64,000 nt of DNA from Chrysopilus asiliformis (taxonomy: Eukaryota > Arthropoda > Insecta > Diptera > Rhagionidae). The translations under genes were made by a program, and so were the position numbers. Under the pieces are notes generated by a model. The model did no database searches. It was not told the DNA's origin and was given only the letters and a program-made list of their open reading frames with translations. The stretch covers positions 29,601,943 to 29,665,942 of the forward strand of contig OZ035962.1 in the NCBI GenBank assembly GCA_964034945.1, in the 5' to 3' direction. Shown in pieces: positions 23,442-37,704 of the stretch. Numbering within the stretch: position 1 is the first letter of the stretch; the number at the start of each line of letters is the position of its first letter.

Positions 23442-24004
23442 ATAAAAACCGGTTTGCGACCGATAATTTTAAGTGAATCTAAACTTCGTTCGCTCTTTTT
23501 GGTTTCCCTCCCCACTGCGTCCCTCACTATCACTTGGCCGGAACGAAAGACGTGGCGCCTCAAAATGAATCCCAATGTAAACACAGTCTAACAAATCAGT
23601 TGTACGAAAATTGGTTTAAAATTATTTTTCCGTACAAAAAAAATGATCGGTTTTTTGAACGGTTTTTGGCTTTGAAAAAAAACACCGGGTATAACCGTGC
23701 AAAAAAAAAACACCGAAAAAACCGGTTAACTGAAGCAAAAACACCGGGTAACCGGTTTAACCGGCTCTTTTTTGACATCACTACTGCTAACTCAATTTAG
23801 CGGCTGCTAAAAGTTTCGTGAAACTCGCCATTAATGTGTAAGCTATGTATGAAGTACATGTACGATTAAGCATTTGGCGTTTGTGAACTTTAATGTTGAA
23901 TTAACTTTTATGATCTATTAGTTTTCGACATGCCTCGATTAGTCCGATTTCAAACAGTGAAATCGGTGGAACTGATTATCCCGACTATGCGAGGTTTTGC
24001 TGTA

Positions 24005-27000
24005 CATTGTAAATTGATTATGCCTTGTTTTCATTGGTGTTTTTTCTTCTGCTAAACAATTTCAAGAATTTTCGAAGAAAACTTTATGTGTTTTCATTTG
24101 CAAAATGTCTTGACGCGAACAAAACTTCTGCGAGTTTTGCTTAATGGAAACGGGGCATTAAGTTGATTTAGCACTACTGAGAAAGAGATAATTTTTTACG
24201 TGTTTTCCAGGGAGATATCCAAATATTTTAATTCCAAAACAACATTATGTAAATAAAATCCGTTTCAAAGGCAGTTTAGCATAGAACATACAATAATCCA
24301 ATGAGTTGCGTAAATGCATCTGAACTGTGTCGAAGTTTGACTCATGTAAACTCTATCGTTAAAATTTCCCAACTTCATAGATCGAATACCATGCCGAATA
24401 ATTAAAAAATAAATAATTTTAACGTAAAAAAATAGTTGTAGATATAATAAAAAACTCTCAGGGCAAAAGTACAATTCAGTAATATTGGTACCTCAAAGTA
24501 ACTAATAATAATAATATAGCAGTAATAATATAGCATTTTTATGTACATAAAATATAGCCAACCATCATTAATTAATACTTTACCCGGAATAAAATTTTTT
24601 ACGCTTTTAATTTTTGCATAAACGAAATACAGAAAATATTTTTTCCGTTGTATAATGTTTGTCTTTGAATTTATATAAAAAAACGATAAACAATTTAATT
24701 TCTAGCTAAAAGTTTTTACTTTTTTCCATTTTTTGTTGTCCCTTAATTAAAAAAAAATACTAAAACACACCACCGTGAAACCCAAACTGAATTTAGAAAA
24801 GAAAAAATTAAGAATCCGGTTCACGATTTCCTAGTCATTTTCCAATAAAAACGTATGTATAAAAATATATTCGTATATTTAAAATATGCAGTTTATCTAG
24901 TCATATGCCTTGGCATTCAAAAAGTAATGAGAATAATGTTAATTCTTTTAATTTGCGTATCTTGAAAATGCATGAGAAAAACTTAAGAAAAAAAAATGTG
25001 AAGAAAAAGCAAAAAAATTTAAGAAATTGAGATAATAATTATGTTGTCAAAATTTAAATAACCACAAGTTAAAAGAAAATTTAACTAAAAATCAGTGAAA
25101 TTCTTTGCTGAGGTTAAATGCGCTAAGCGCTAAGAAAATTTAAGAAAAACAATGACTAACAAAGCTGGTAGCGATTTTTGAACTTTTTGATTGTGTCAAA
25201 AATCAAAAATTCAAAAAAAAATATCAAATCTGACAAAACAAAATTTAACTAAACTGAAGAAAACCGTTTGTAACTAAACGAAGAGTTCATGAAAAAGTTT
25301 GCAAAATTTCTCTTTGCGATTTTTTGTAAAGTTTAGATTTAAGGTGTTAATAAAAGCAAAAAGAAATTTTTCATGACTTTTTCTCGTCACCAAGTCTAAA
25401 ACTTCATCTTGAACATTTTTGGGATTTGCCACTAGAAAATAATAACACGCTGGAGAAGAAATTTTTTAAACGCATTCCTAACGTAATCCCAAACTGACAA
25501 GAAGAAGAAATCTAAGAATAAATATTTTAAATAAAGCTGAAAAGTAACAAAAGATAAAAAAAAAATGTAATAAAATTATATCGGTAATTGCTATAATATG
25601 TCGAAAATAAAACTGCTGTGTGCCTTTTAGCAATTACTGATACTTCTTTAAAGAAATATAAGGAAAAACTGTGTGAAAGAAGAGAAACTTAAAAAAATGT
25701 AAACTAAAAAAAATTCTTAATAAAATTACAAAAAATAGGAGATAAAGAATTATAAATTTATTAAAAAAAAAAGACATTAAGAAAACTTTATAAAAGATTT
25801 AATGAGAACTCTGATCAAAATTTAAAAATTAAATAAACAAAATATTAAGAAATGAACAAGCTTTTCGTATTAAAAAAAGAATAAATAAATTTAAAATAAA
25901 AATTAAAAAAGTATTTCATATATTTATACACAATATACGGGTGATATATGAAAAGTTATTTAATAATTTTAATTAAAAAATTTACAAAAAAATAAACTAT
26001 AAAATGAGAATAAGAGAATTTTTCAAAATTTAAAAACAACAACAACACTTCAATATGTTTCATTTATGATAGTAATATTTAACAGCAACAAAAAAAAGGC
26101 AAAAACAACCAAAAATGGAAATATTCAATAAATAAAATTTACAATAATTATTGAAATTTGGAGCAAAAGAATTATAACAAACAAAGATGATGACAACAAT
26201 TTTTAAAAATATTCTACATTTAAGGCGAACATTTAACAAATACCAAAATTTAAGCATTTATTAACTGTTAAATACTATTTGTATATTAAATTTTTTGCAA
26301 TTTTATTATTTTTGTTTTTATTTCATTTTTTAATAGTGATTCGTTCCTTTTTCTTTTTGGGCTTTTTCTTATTTCCAAAATCTATCAAACATATCAAAAT
26401 CGTTACCATTATGTAACAGTTTTTCTTTAAAATTTAATTTTTAAAGTTTCTTTTCTCATTTTTAAAATATATTTTACCGTTTTTTTTAAGTTCGAAACGC
26501 GTGAGTTTGAAAATGGTGTTGTCTTTATATTTACTCAAAAACTAGATACCAAAAACGTGGATTTTGAATAATAAATTCCGAAGTCCTAAAAAACCGTACA
26601 AATGCTAAATGCATGTACCAGAAACGTGGCTGTAATAGAAAAAATCCGAATTTCTGTTTTGGGTTGCAAAATCCGTACAAATGTCAGAAAAATTGCCTGG
26701 GAAAAGGAGAATTGCAAAGATTTTTAAGTTTTAATTTTCAAAATTGTTAAAATTGCTTTTACTTCTTCTCGATATTACCGCAGAAAAAGCTATTCTTAAA
26801 TTACTTCATATTAATCTACTTGCCTTTGCTTCTTCTTCTTATTGACACTGCATTTTATGGCGGAATTGTGCCTTTCGATTGACATTTTATAACACTTTAA
26901 TTTTCTACTGGCTATAATACTGTGAGTTGCGTCACATTTATGGAATTCCAGCATTTGTAAGGTGTTACCACCCACTAATAGCGTAAAGCATGTTAGCAGT

Positions 27001-27029
27001 CCAGCATCATGGAATAATTTTTTCATTAA
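24005..27029. other. Very AT-rich DNA, no supported gene
   Basis: Long A-rich stretches (about 24.8-26.3 kb) with scattered AATAAA. The short frames show no domain. Remote 3' UTR, intron or intergenic origin cannot be told apart. Confidence 0.5.
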
Positions 27030-27032
27030 ACC

Positions 27033-27120
27033 AGGGTTTCTTAAACATTTTTTTCACTCGCGACTCCTTTTTCCTAAGCTTTGAGTAATAAAAAGATCGG
27101 CGACCCTTTCTTATAACTTT
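27033..27120 (+). mobile_element. Probable hAT end fragment
   Basis: CAGGGTTTCTTAAAC followed by CTCGCGACTCC resembles hAT-type ends (compare 12832). No matching right end was found, so this is probably a truncated copy. Confidence 0.35.
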
Positions 27121-27174
27121 GGTCATAAGATTCCATGATTAATGTAAAACCTATTAAGAAAACTGAGCCGCATA

Positions 27175-27477
27175 CACTCAGAAAAATGGAGGCTAACTCG
27201 ACGACCTATATACGGCGTAATTGGCCTCGGGCAGGAAAATTTAGCCTATGCGAGGCGCGCATTCGCCTGCATGAGGGAAAGTAAAACTTGTGTTAACCTG
27301 TGGCCGGAGAAATTCTGAAATTAAGCCACGAGTAGGTGAAGTAGGGCATTGGGAGCTGCACGAGTTGACCTTAGATAGGTATTTCGAGGATGTAATGTCA
27401 TGTAATGGAAACCTCTGTCAGCCAGCTAGAGGTCAGAGTTAACCTGACAAAAAGTTGACCTGACATTTTTCTGAGTG
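27175..27477. mobile_element. Tc1/mariner-type MITE, 303 bp
   Basis: The ends are CACTCAGAAAAATG and CATTTTTCTGAGTG, with TA on both sides (27173-27174, 27478-27479). Beyond the ends, GGCTAACTC-like and AGTTAACCTGAC-like blocks are weakly inverted. No coding capacity. Confidence 0.8.
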
Positions 27478-27479
27478 TA

Positions 27480-30451
27480 CGATAAATACAAATTAAAAAG
27501 TGTTAAGAGAAAGCGTTGCAGGCGAATATTTTAAATGTACGAAGTGAAACATAACTCTAGTTTTGTTAAGATTCCCTCCATAAATAACTTACGTTAATTC
27601 GTTTTTATGTCGATCCGTTACTTTTCTATTTCAAAAAAAAGTTATGAAAAGTCTCTTCAAAAAAACTTTTCTCGAAAAAAGAACCTGATAAATGCCTGTT
27701 AGGCATTGAAGCTTAAACAATGACCTACCTAAAATATACTTGTAATAAAAATATTAAACTTAAATATTTATCATCCAGATGGAATTTTTTTGCAAGTGTT
27801 TAAAATTTTCTGATTTATTGTGCAGAAGAATCAAAAAGGTTCGAAAGTAATCAAAAGGAATCTCCTGACACCTGAATCATTCGGTTTAACAAATCACTTT
27901 GCAAATAATACACAATAGCCAGACACCACCTGAACATGTCCTTTAGAGAATTTTCTAATCCCAGGCAGATGTTCCTTTCGGTCGATATTTGCCATTCAGG
28001 GTTAAGGCCTCAATTCCCAAATGGATTGAATTCATTCGAATTTTTTCTGGATCACAGAATTTCATCGGTGTAACTAAATTTATGTTATTTGAATGCAAAT
28101 GCATTTTTACTGTTTCATCCGTTCGACCAGCTTGCGAATAAAATTTGATATTTTAAGGGAAAAAAGAATGTGAAAAAAAATCAATAAACGAGGGTTGTTA
28201 AAATATGCAAAATTATCTGAAATTCGATTTGGAAAAACTCAACTGTGTGTTCATCATTGAAAGACGCAGGGAAACGAATTTCCATTTTAGATCACGAGGC
28301 AAAACGAAATTCTTAATTAAATATAATGCTTTTTACATGAAAATAGGGAAAAATTATTATAATATTCTCCCGTGCAAACTTAATCGCCCCTAATAATATC
28401 AAGTGCGCCATGATTGCCCGTAGAAGCAGAGCATCATAGTATTTTAATGCCTTTAGCCAGCATAAAAATTCGTTTTCCCCTTGCCAGAAATCGAAATAAT
28501 CGCCTTGAAAAAAAAAACAATAATGCCCAGAAAATGTTTGAAATGGGAAAAAATTCCAGAAATAAATTATGCAAAATGAAAAGTAAATGCGCGTGTGCGC
28601 CATACGCTCAATATGCCCAAATTTTACGAAAGTTTGAAAAAAAGGGAAGTGAAATATGGAAAAATATACAAAAATTCGTTTTCTCCGTTCGTCCTTTTAT
28701 TTTCATTTTCAAATATGATGGCAATGGCCATCTAAAATTTCGTATTCAGATCAAAAATTCCAACTAAACAACACACGCCGAAAAAAAAAATTCCTCGCTT
28801 CCCATTTTATTATCGACTACTGGCTAGGGGTTAACATTCATTCACAGTGGTATCCTTGCTGGCATTCTCGTATCCTTGGTGTCCTCCAGCGTCCATAGTA
28901 TTACCTACATAATTCTATGATTCATGCCTTACTACACAAGCTACGGTGTGGACGTTACTCCTATATGCACCAATAAAAGTAACAAATGGTGTACATCTAT
29001 CCATTTTCAAAAGGTCCATCCCGTACACCACATTCAAATCGTAAAAAAAGAAAGAAAATTTTGCTGAAGCAAAAAATTGCTAAGTGAAAAAAATTTGCAT
29101 GGTCCATTCAGCCGAAAAAAAAGTATTCCTTGATATTCTTTGATATCATCATACACTAGGCATTCAAACCCAAAAGGCACCACTCGATTTCTCTGTCTAC
29201 TGATGCGGAAAGGATGCGAAAAGGGACTCACGATTATTCAAAATAAGGGAAACTTTATCTGAAAAAATTGAGACACGAGTTCTGTTTTTTTTTATCATTT
29301 TTTTCCGTTTTTCCATGCTTTCCAGAATTTTACATTTTTTTGCAATTATTTTCTTTTGTGAAGTTTGAAATTTTTTTATTGAGTTTTGTTTAAAAATAAT
29401 AATAAAAATTCAAAAGGAAAAGGGAACTATTTTTTTTTGTTTTCATCAAGTTTTTTATCATTTTGTTTTTATTTGGTAAAAGTAAGTATACACCATTTTG
29501 AATGCTCAATAAATAAAAAAGTTAATGGAATACACTGGAAAAATGGACTGCGGTTTAAAATTGTAAACATTTGAAAAATTTTGTATGAGAAAAGTTAAAC
29601 AAGGCTTTCATTAAACTTTTATATGTCAGTTTTGTTAAAAAAACACAGTTTTATGGGTTGTTTTTCTATTTAAAAATTGTCGGTTAAAAAAATGAAGAGT
29701 TTTGTAATATTGACTTTTTATCAAAAATCATAGAAAAAAAACTCCATTCACCGTTAACCACCATAATTCGGGACTTATTAATTGGAGAAGCGCGTTTGCA
29801 TTCTTTTTTATAAAATGAATTTTCGCTAGATATTCTAGGCACTGTCATTTTTTTTGTGGGTCCGTTAAAAGCACAGATATCGGAATTAGAATAGATATCG
29901 TGTTTTGCTATCTCAAAAAGGCCACTGAAATGTCAAAATATTATTATGGGGAAAGGAGATAAATATATCATGCTTCGTTTTGGAATATAGAATGTTTGTA
30001 GTTCACTTAAAAGCTAAAATTCATTTTTAATTTGAAACTTGATAAAAGCAAAGTTGGCAATTCTGGATTCATTTGACTATGGTATGCAAATAAATTTTAG
30101 GCTTATGAAAATAGAGAAAGCATTAGTGTTTTTGGCCCATTTCTTTATACGGGCTTTTCAAGTAAGGCGCATTCTATGGGATATATTTCTGTGGTTAAAA
30201 GATAAAAACCTATATTAACATGTTCGCGGACGGTAAAAATGTCATCGAGCTGAAAAAATCTTTTTGTGATTTATCTTTTAAATGAATTGTGATTTCCAAA
30301 CATTTTTTTTGCAAGTGAACGATTTTGCAATTTTTCTATTAAATTTACTCTGAAAATGTAAATGCAGCGTAGAATTGTTATTTTAAAAATGAATGTTATA
30401 GCATTCACGTCCGCACACATGTTAAATTTTTCTTCTACAACTGGAAGTTTC
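27480..30451. other. AT-rich DNA, no supported gene
   Basis: The short frames (28205-28393, 28414-28767, 29386-29574) have no recognisable domain or splice context. Nothing else stands out. Confidence 0.5.
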
Positions 30452-30679
30452 TTAAGGTAGAACCAGAAACATACGTCCGTGCGTGCGGCATGATTTTGTT
30501 CTGGCATCTAGTAGTTGTCACCGCATCTAAAAGTAGAAACTGAGCCTCCTCTATGCGGCACGGACGCGGCAACGCGTCTGAGAAACGCGCAATTATACAT
30601 TTACTCATAGAAATGCGTAGTTTTTACCTTCACCGCGTGGGTGCCGCACGCACGAACGCGTAATTGTGGTTGAGGTTTT
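30452..30679. mobile_element. GC-rich interspersed repeat, copy 2
   Basis: Nearly identical to 21163-21390 in the same orientation, differing at about a dozen positions. It sits in unrelated AT-rich DNA, which supports a dispersed mobile repeat. Confidence 0.7.
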
Positions 30680-30680
30680 A

Positions 30681-33600
30681 TTCTTCGTCGCTAAAGCCAA
30701 TTTCCAACAATATTTTCCGATGTTTTACGGGTTTGCATTCCAACCCAAAATTTCAAAAACTTTTTTTAGGGACTCCAAATATGAAGATCTATTTTGAGAC
30801 CTATTTTCGGTGATCTTCACAAAACCTTTAGAGTTGTGGGCATTCTGAGATTAGGCATCGTCTAATTACGGAAAAAGCTTGAAAAATATTTTCTTATCTA
30901 TTGAGCATTTGAAATGTGATCCAAAAGCCGTCACAAAAAGGAATGAATTTATAAACAGAAGATTAATTACATAAAAATTATAAATTGAACAAAAGAAATG
31001 AAACCTATTGATGATTAATATAAAAGAAGAGCGAAAATATTAAAAAAAACACAACCAAAAACTAAGAAAAACAAAAAAACGCATTGAAATGAAATTTTAA
31101 AAGTACCTTTGATGAGCATTAAATCAAAAATGTTGCATGCGAATTTTCCATGCATCTTCTTTCCAAAAAAAAAATAAAAATATATATATTATATATAAAA
31201 AAATGAAAACAAGAAAAATTTAGACTTTAAGAATTTTAGGTAAAATATATCTATTTATATATTAATATTAATTAATATTGACATCAAAAAATAATAATAA
31301 CAAAAAAAAAATATTCAATTTAATAACACAATTTTTTTCGCAAAAATTTTGATTTCGTACATGAAAATTTGACAAAAACAAAAACCAAGGTGAGAAAAAG
31401 TGAACGACAATTATATTATAAAAAAATTAGGCGAAAAACTTTTTCATATTTAAATAATTTTCATTAAGTAGAGAAAGATTTTTATGAAAATGATTTCTTC
31501 AAAGAAAATTTGCGCTAGAAACAGAAATCTTCAAAGATAAAAGTTTTTTTTTTCTAAAATAGGTATTTACAGTTATTTTTATCATCGAACAATTTGTTAT
31601 ATTATGTAAATTTCAAAAAAAACTCTTGAAAATATTTAAAAAACAGAATTTCTGGGGGAAAACAATTTTGAGTTGTCGCGGTAACAGTTCTTTAAGTTTG
31701 AAGAGCAAGGAACAAAAATTATTCGGAATAAAAATTAAGTTTTTTGAATTGTCAAAAATATTTTTAAAAACTACATAATAAGTGGGATAGTGTTTTTTTG
31801 GAACTGCATCTTAAAACACGGCTAGGTTTCTAGGAAGTAAGGTTTCATGATAATTTTTCTCCTCTGCTGTCGCATCTACCGTTTGTAGTCGATTGGAAGC
31901 AATTGGTGAAAGACTCGCAGCATTTGTGAGGTTTTGCTACCTCTCGCTTAGAACTATGGCAAACCGGATGCGTTTTGTTGCCGCATTGAGCGATTTTTGA
32001 AGACAGTTAAACTAATTCAGACGTTCTTTCTTCTACAAAAGGCCTTTATTTGCATGATACCCGTCTTAATTTGTTTAGCTGTCTTTAAAAAATTGTACGA
32101 TGTGGCAACGAAATACACTTGGTGTGCTATTAGCTGTTACAGCTCCGTGTTTCAGTGCAAAACAATTCAAATACAACAGATTGGAATACCTTTGAAATTC
32201 AAAACTCAGAAGAAAACCCTAAAAATCTACAATATTTTTATTTTTTACTGAAAATAAATTTTTTCTCGGATATTTAAATCACTGCTCGTTTATAAAATGT
32301 TCAAAATGCTTCCAAAAATTGACCATTGTAAATTGTTTGAAGAAAATTGGGTCAAAAATATTATCTTTTACGGTAGAAATCTTCTTGAAAATTGAAACCA
32401 TTGGTTTTACAAATATTATATTATTTTCGTGTTTTTTACGTCTCAATTGTTCCAATGAAGTCGAAATTTTTTAGTGCAACGGGGATTTTGCTCCCATGGG
32501 AAAGACCATGATTTCGATAAATCGAATCGAATCCTAAAATCAAACCTCGGATGTTGTTCAGTTCGATTTTAATATTCTCCCGTTTCACCTTCACTTTCCT
32601 TTTACATGTCTGCAAACTCAGGAAACTTTTTACTTATTTTTTCTGTTTTCTGGTAATTTTTTTTATTGTACGCTTGCTGGTTTCTCCGTTTTCCTTAACA
32701 TGAAGAATTTCCTTCTTTTTGCGACCTTTTCATATCATATTTTTATTTTATATCGTTTCATATATTTCTTTATATATGATTTTTTTTTCATTTCTCTTTT
32801 TTTTTTGTTGGTTTCTTGTATATTTTGTGTATACAACGGGAAAAAGACATAAGTTGACATAGGAATTATATCTGTAGATTTTACCTTATATAGATTTATA
32901 TGAGCTTTGACTTACCTTCAGAAACGTACGTATGTTACATGTACATAAATTTCCTCTCGTCTATAGAATCAGGAAAAACGAGAAAAATGTTTATTTTTTC
33001 GACCGAATCGAAAAGCTGAGGAATGAGGAAGGAAAAATAGGAAATTTCGTATGTGAAATGTATTTATCTATATCTATCTAACTCCATGTGTACACGTACA
33101 AAAAAAAATACGATAAAGTTTTAGATTCGGTAGACTAGGGTCCGGGGAATATTGGGAAAAACTTGAAGCAGAAGAAATATGGATTTCTTTTTCAATTTCA
33201 CTTTTTTCGACTCATTTTATTTTTACACACATATATGCCTATATCTATAGAATTTTCCTCGATATTTTCTTTTCTCTCATTCAAACGCAAAAAAATGTTA
33301 TTTGGGAAAATCAAGAGGCCAGAAGGGGCAAATATGACAAGGATAAAACGGGAAGAGGGATGAGTTTGAGGTTGAATGTATAAGGTTTTCCCTTGAAAAA
33401 TGTATTTTATTTTTCCCGATGTTACATGTATAAAATGTGTGTTAGTCGAAAATATACATGGAATAAAGAAACTGATAAGTTTTTCGTGTCTACTTTTATT
33501 TTCTATGATGGCTTAAATACTTCATATCATTATTTCAATATTGATAAATGCACAAAAACAGTGAAGTAAAAAAAAGTGGAATAAAATAGAGAAGAACGAA

Positions 33601-36600
33601 GGGCGCTAAACAATTAAGATACACACGAATATATTGGTCAGGTGTGTGCTTAGGGCTAGGTAAGGTGAGGTGTATGAATCGATGTGATTAAGGAACGAAC
33701 GAAAAATCAACTAACTGAAAATTTGTATATGACACTTGCCCGGTAAAGTTTCAATCGCCCAATCCTTCGGGCATGGCGGCAGTGCTGATGGCAGTGTCAC
33801 CTTTACCCCTAAATTATCACTATGCAAACGCTTTAATATCCCTCCTTGTCCCCGGCCACCTAAATGATATTCATAAGGTGCAATCAATGTGCGTGATTCC
33901 AATTTTCGTTTTGAAAACTAACACAAACAGCGAAGAAGTACGGAGAGTGGGCCAGGCATAGCCTTTTCTGGATCCCCATTAACCACAATGTAGGAAATTT
34001 ACCCCGGGTGAGGTGCAGGGATGTTATAAAACCAAACACCTATAAAATGGCTTAATATTCAGTTTTTTTTTCACGCGGTGTGGTAAATTAACGAAGGTTA
34101 CCCCAAAGAAGTATGAGGTTGAGTTTTTTTATAATGAATTTGAATACCACTGGACAACGATCGGTTTTCCGAAGAGGAGACGAGCAACCAAGGGATAGTG
34201 ATGTCGTATGGCAATTAAGCGTCTAGTTCTTTCGCTAGGTTATTTGATTCTGTGATTTTATCACCTTTGACTCATACAAGGATATACGGCATATGGAATA
34301 CCACTTATTAACCATGTACGCAATGGAGTGCCACAAGGTTCACCAATATATCCAATACCCTTTTCTTGATTTTCGTTTGCATTTTTTCTTCTTAATGAAA
34401 AAAAAACCTTCATCTTATTGCTTGTCATAGTCCGAAAACAGCCAATTATGCTTTGTGCAGGGATCACACATATTTACACACAGACAAACATCGTATATAT
34501 CTAAAGGGATGTTTTGCTACAAAATTCCCAAATACATTCACGTGACGTTTTACATCCCATCCATCTATAACTCAACATACGAACACAATATCAAAATTTT
34601 TATTATTTTGGATCCAAAAAGAAAGAAATCATCACAGGGAAAAAAATCTTAAAAGAAAAAAAAATTTTACACGTACAGCAATGTATAATGCACGCATCAC
34701 ATGACTCTCATCGTCCCATGTTACCCTCATATTCTGCTCCAAAAAAAAAATCTCACATGTTGTACAAGTGTGTGTTCGATGATGAAGCTTTAACTCTCAT
34801 CTCGTTCCACCATCAACGACACAGCGAGTGAATCCTGAATGGGAAAGTCCTAAGAAGATGAAAATGAAAAGGAAAGGAAAAAAATGTGAGTAATTTTCAT
34901 CTTTTCTTGACTTAGAATTCTGGGGAAGGAAAAGCACAAGCAACATCATCGGTGGGATATACAGAAGGACATGAGAACGAGCCACCTTCAAAGTGAACTC
35001 TCCGCTTCCAAAGAAGGACCGTGGTCTTCGGTCGTGTGGAGCCAAAACTGATCCATTGCTGCCCGCGCGCCAGGACACTCTGGATAATTTTGAGTACTAC
35101 TGGGTACTGCTAGCAGAATTCAGTAGGATTGGAAGCCAAGCAAAAAGTGTTGCGAGTTCTAAGATTGATGGGGTAAGACACGAGCGAGAGGTAAAGCACA
35201 CGCATCGTTCGTTGGCTTCGCAATATGATACTAAAAAAAAATTTTTTCACCCCTCACTGTAGAGTCCGGTTCGGATTCGATCCTGACTTCGATCCAGACC
35301 GGGAAAACTGGGCATGATGATGATGGCGTTCTGAGTAGATGAACGATGCCGTTCTACATATATAGCAACCACAACGATGAACGATGCCGTTTGGGATAAA
35401 AACAGTGCCAATGGAATGGATTTGGGGTGGTTTCTGAAGAGTTTCGGTATTCGATTCGGGTGGCACTAAGGTTTATTTCCCGCAGTATTGCTGAGAAGAC
35501 TACTAGCTGCAGGTTGTTTCAGATGTAGGCTTCTGTAGATTCGGTTCCGCTCTCCATCTGCATGCAGGAGTATGGGGGATTATATGTTCGCTCCCCTTAC
35601 GAGCCGAGAGTGTTCGCTTTTATATTGAAAATCAATATTCGAAAGACCCAAAAATATAATGAAAGAAAAATTTTCTTTCATTTTTCATTATATAAATTCA
35701 ATATTGCTATGTGTGTAGCGAGATGTAGGTTATCTGTGGCAATGTAGCATACAGATTGACATCTATTTAGTGGACATATAGTCAGGTTTTTCGACTGGTT
35801 GGAAAGATAGACGCACAAAAGTGAAACTATATCGAAAATGATTGGGGGCTGGTGCGTGGGTGGGATTGACAATTTTCTTCATTTTTATGCCCATACCATA
35901 AGTTCACCTGACCTGTGTGCCAAGTCGAATTGCTAGCGTTATTATCAGCCATCCCTTTAGGCCGATAGACAAACTGCCTATGGGGGGGTGTTTGTTTATA
36001 CAAAGCTGATTTGACACAAGGAATCGTGTGTATAGTTTTTCTCGCATGGTAATCAAATAAAAATGTGTTCGTTGTCTGTATCTTATACGGAATACCGTCC
36101 GACATATATGTACATATCTGTATTTACATCAATTTTTGTCATACATCTAGATCGAATAATGGAAATATGAACTGGACATACATGTTACCGACTGGACCCT
36201 CAACGAAACCTCACCCCCGCACCCGCTCGATTTTTTATACGCGATGGAGGAAGGACGACCTCCATCAAGGCAAATATATCTCCTGTAATGCTGATATTTT
36301 CACATATATCTACATAAATACATGTAAATGATAGATACAGATGGTATATGTATCACATCAGTTTGACCGAAAATAAGATATCATCTCGTCATTTAATATT
36401 TGTTCATTATTTTTATGTATAGCAGGAAGGGAGACTATAAGATAATAATCTTCAACCCCCTTGGTACCTTGTCACCACTTTCAGTCGTTGAGTTTTTTTT
36501 CCATTTTACTTGGAAACATTCTTTTTCGTGGTTGTTGTTGTTGTTGTTGTTTTTGTATTTTCCTCTCCTTTTAATATCTGTCGCTAACAGGCGAACCAAA

Positions 36601-37695
36601 GGACAATCATCTGATGGTACACCTACCCGTAAACTCATTCCATGCGACCCCCGTCGGGCGTTCTTAGCATAGCGTTGGCCAAATTTTTTAGACATCCACG
36701 GCGTTTTCGTTTTCCTTACTCCTTTTTGGAGCCAAAATTAATGGATTTTTGGGGTGAGGCTCTGATAAAACTTAATTCGTTTTTTTCTTCTTCTTTTTTT
36801 TTTGATAAATTCTATAAAAGCAAAAATATTTCTTCCCTTCCCTTTTTCTAGTCTTGCCATAAAATAAATTTGGGAGTTGTGTTTTACATTTGGATGTGTC
36901 TAAAATAGAGGAAATTATAAGTTGAATATTTTTTTTATATCGTATGGTGGGGGAAATGTTTACGTTGAAAAATCGTTATAAAATGCTCGAGGCACGCGAT
37001 AGCGTGTTGCCTCGATTCTTTGAATTTTTTAATTATTCATTCGGTTTTAAATTAGTTGATACCCATGAGTAGTTTCAAAGAGGGCAATTTTTTAATAAAA
37101 CGCTATATTATGATATCGATCACGCATTTGTGTCAGAAATGAGAGAGATATTTACATTTACGAAAATATTTTTGGATATATACATATTTCGGTTTCAATT
37201 GAATTTTTTAGGTCGCACGAAAATGATTCTATTTAGGTTTTTTTTTTGCAACGATTTTTGTGGAATTAATTAATTTCTAGATGATGAATTCGGGAATGTT
37301 TAATACCACAAGTAAATTCTATAAGTTAGGTAAGAAATCTAAACAATCCATGAAATTTGAATGGTGAGGAAAAATAAGTCACATTTTTGGAGGACTTTAT
37401 TTGTTTTGAAGTTGAAAATGGCGAGTTTAATAGAATAATTGCTGAAAATCTTAATTTGCAAGAAGTTTTTAAAAAGGATGAAACACGTAAATCAAACTTT
37501 TCTTTCTCTCGCGACCACCATTTGCGAAATTTGGAGTGATTAATAGATCGGCGAATAATTATTACAAATCTTCCTTAAAAAATGTGACGCAGATGAAATA
37601 AAAAAAAAATATGTGGTGCATGTTTAAATTCGTTTAAGAATAATTGGCCGCAGGCAAAAAGTTGTACATTTAAACGTGAAATGCTTTAATTGTGT
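30681..37695. other. Long non-genic stretch with a balanced-composition patch
   Basis: The stretch is mostly AT-rich. 33.7-36.3 kb has more balanced base composition. One frame, about 34993-35180 (+), reads open to a possible donor after GATTGATGGG (GTAAGAC), so an untranslated or non-coding exon is conceivable. A small hairpin lies near 35655-35695. Nothing can be named. Confidence 0.4.
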
Positions 37696-37704
37696 TCAAA
37701 AATC

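Larger units (their letters stand above)
22520..23783. mobile_element. Non-autonomous hAT element, third layer of the nest
   Basis: The ends are TAGGAATGTCAAA and TTTGACATCACTA. CTGCTAAC is directly duplicated at 22512-22519 and 23784-23791, the 8-bp duplication expected of hAT. Both terminal regions are crowded with AACCGGTTT-like motifs. A second internal inverted repeat pairs about 22794-22836 with 23548-23590. No transposase is present. Confidence 0.9.
22443..23830. mobile_element. TTA-type MITE, second layer of the nest
   Basis: The outer arms are TGGCGAGTTTCAC at the left and its complement at the right. TTA abuts both ends (22440-22442 and 23831-23833). Taking out the inner hAT element and one copy of its duplication leaves about 116 bp, similar to the relative at 10198-10317. 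Confidence 0.8.
22328..24002. mobile_element. Pogo/Tigger-like element, outermost layer of a four-deep nest
   Basis: The ends are CAGCAATACCTCGGCTTCG at the left and the complement of CAGCAAAACCTCGCATAG at the right, with TA at 22326-22327 and 24003-24004. This fits pogo-type ends. No transposase remains. A TTA-type MITE (22443-23830) sits inside it. Confidence 0.6.
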
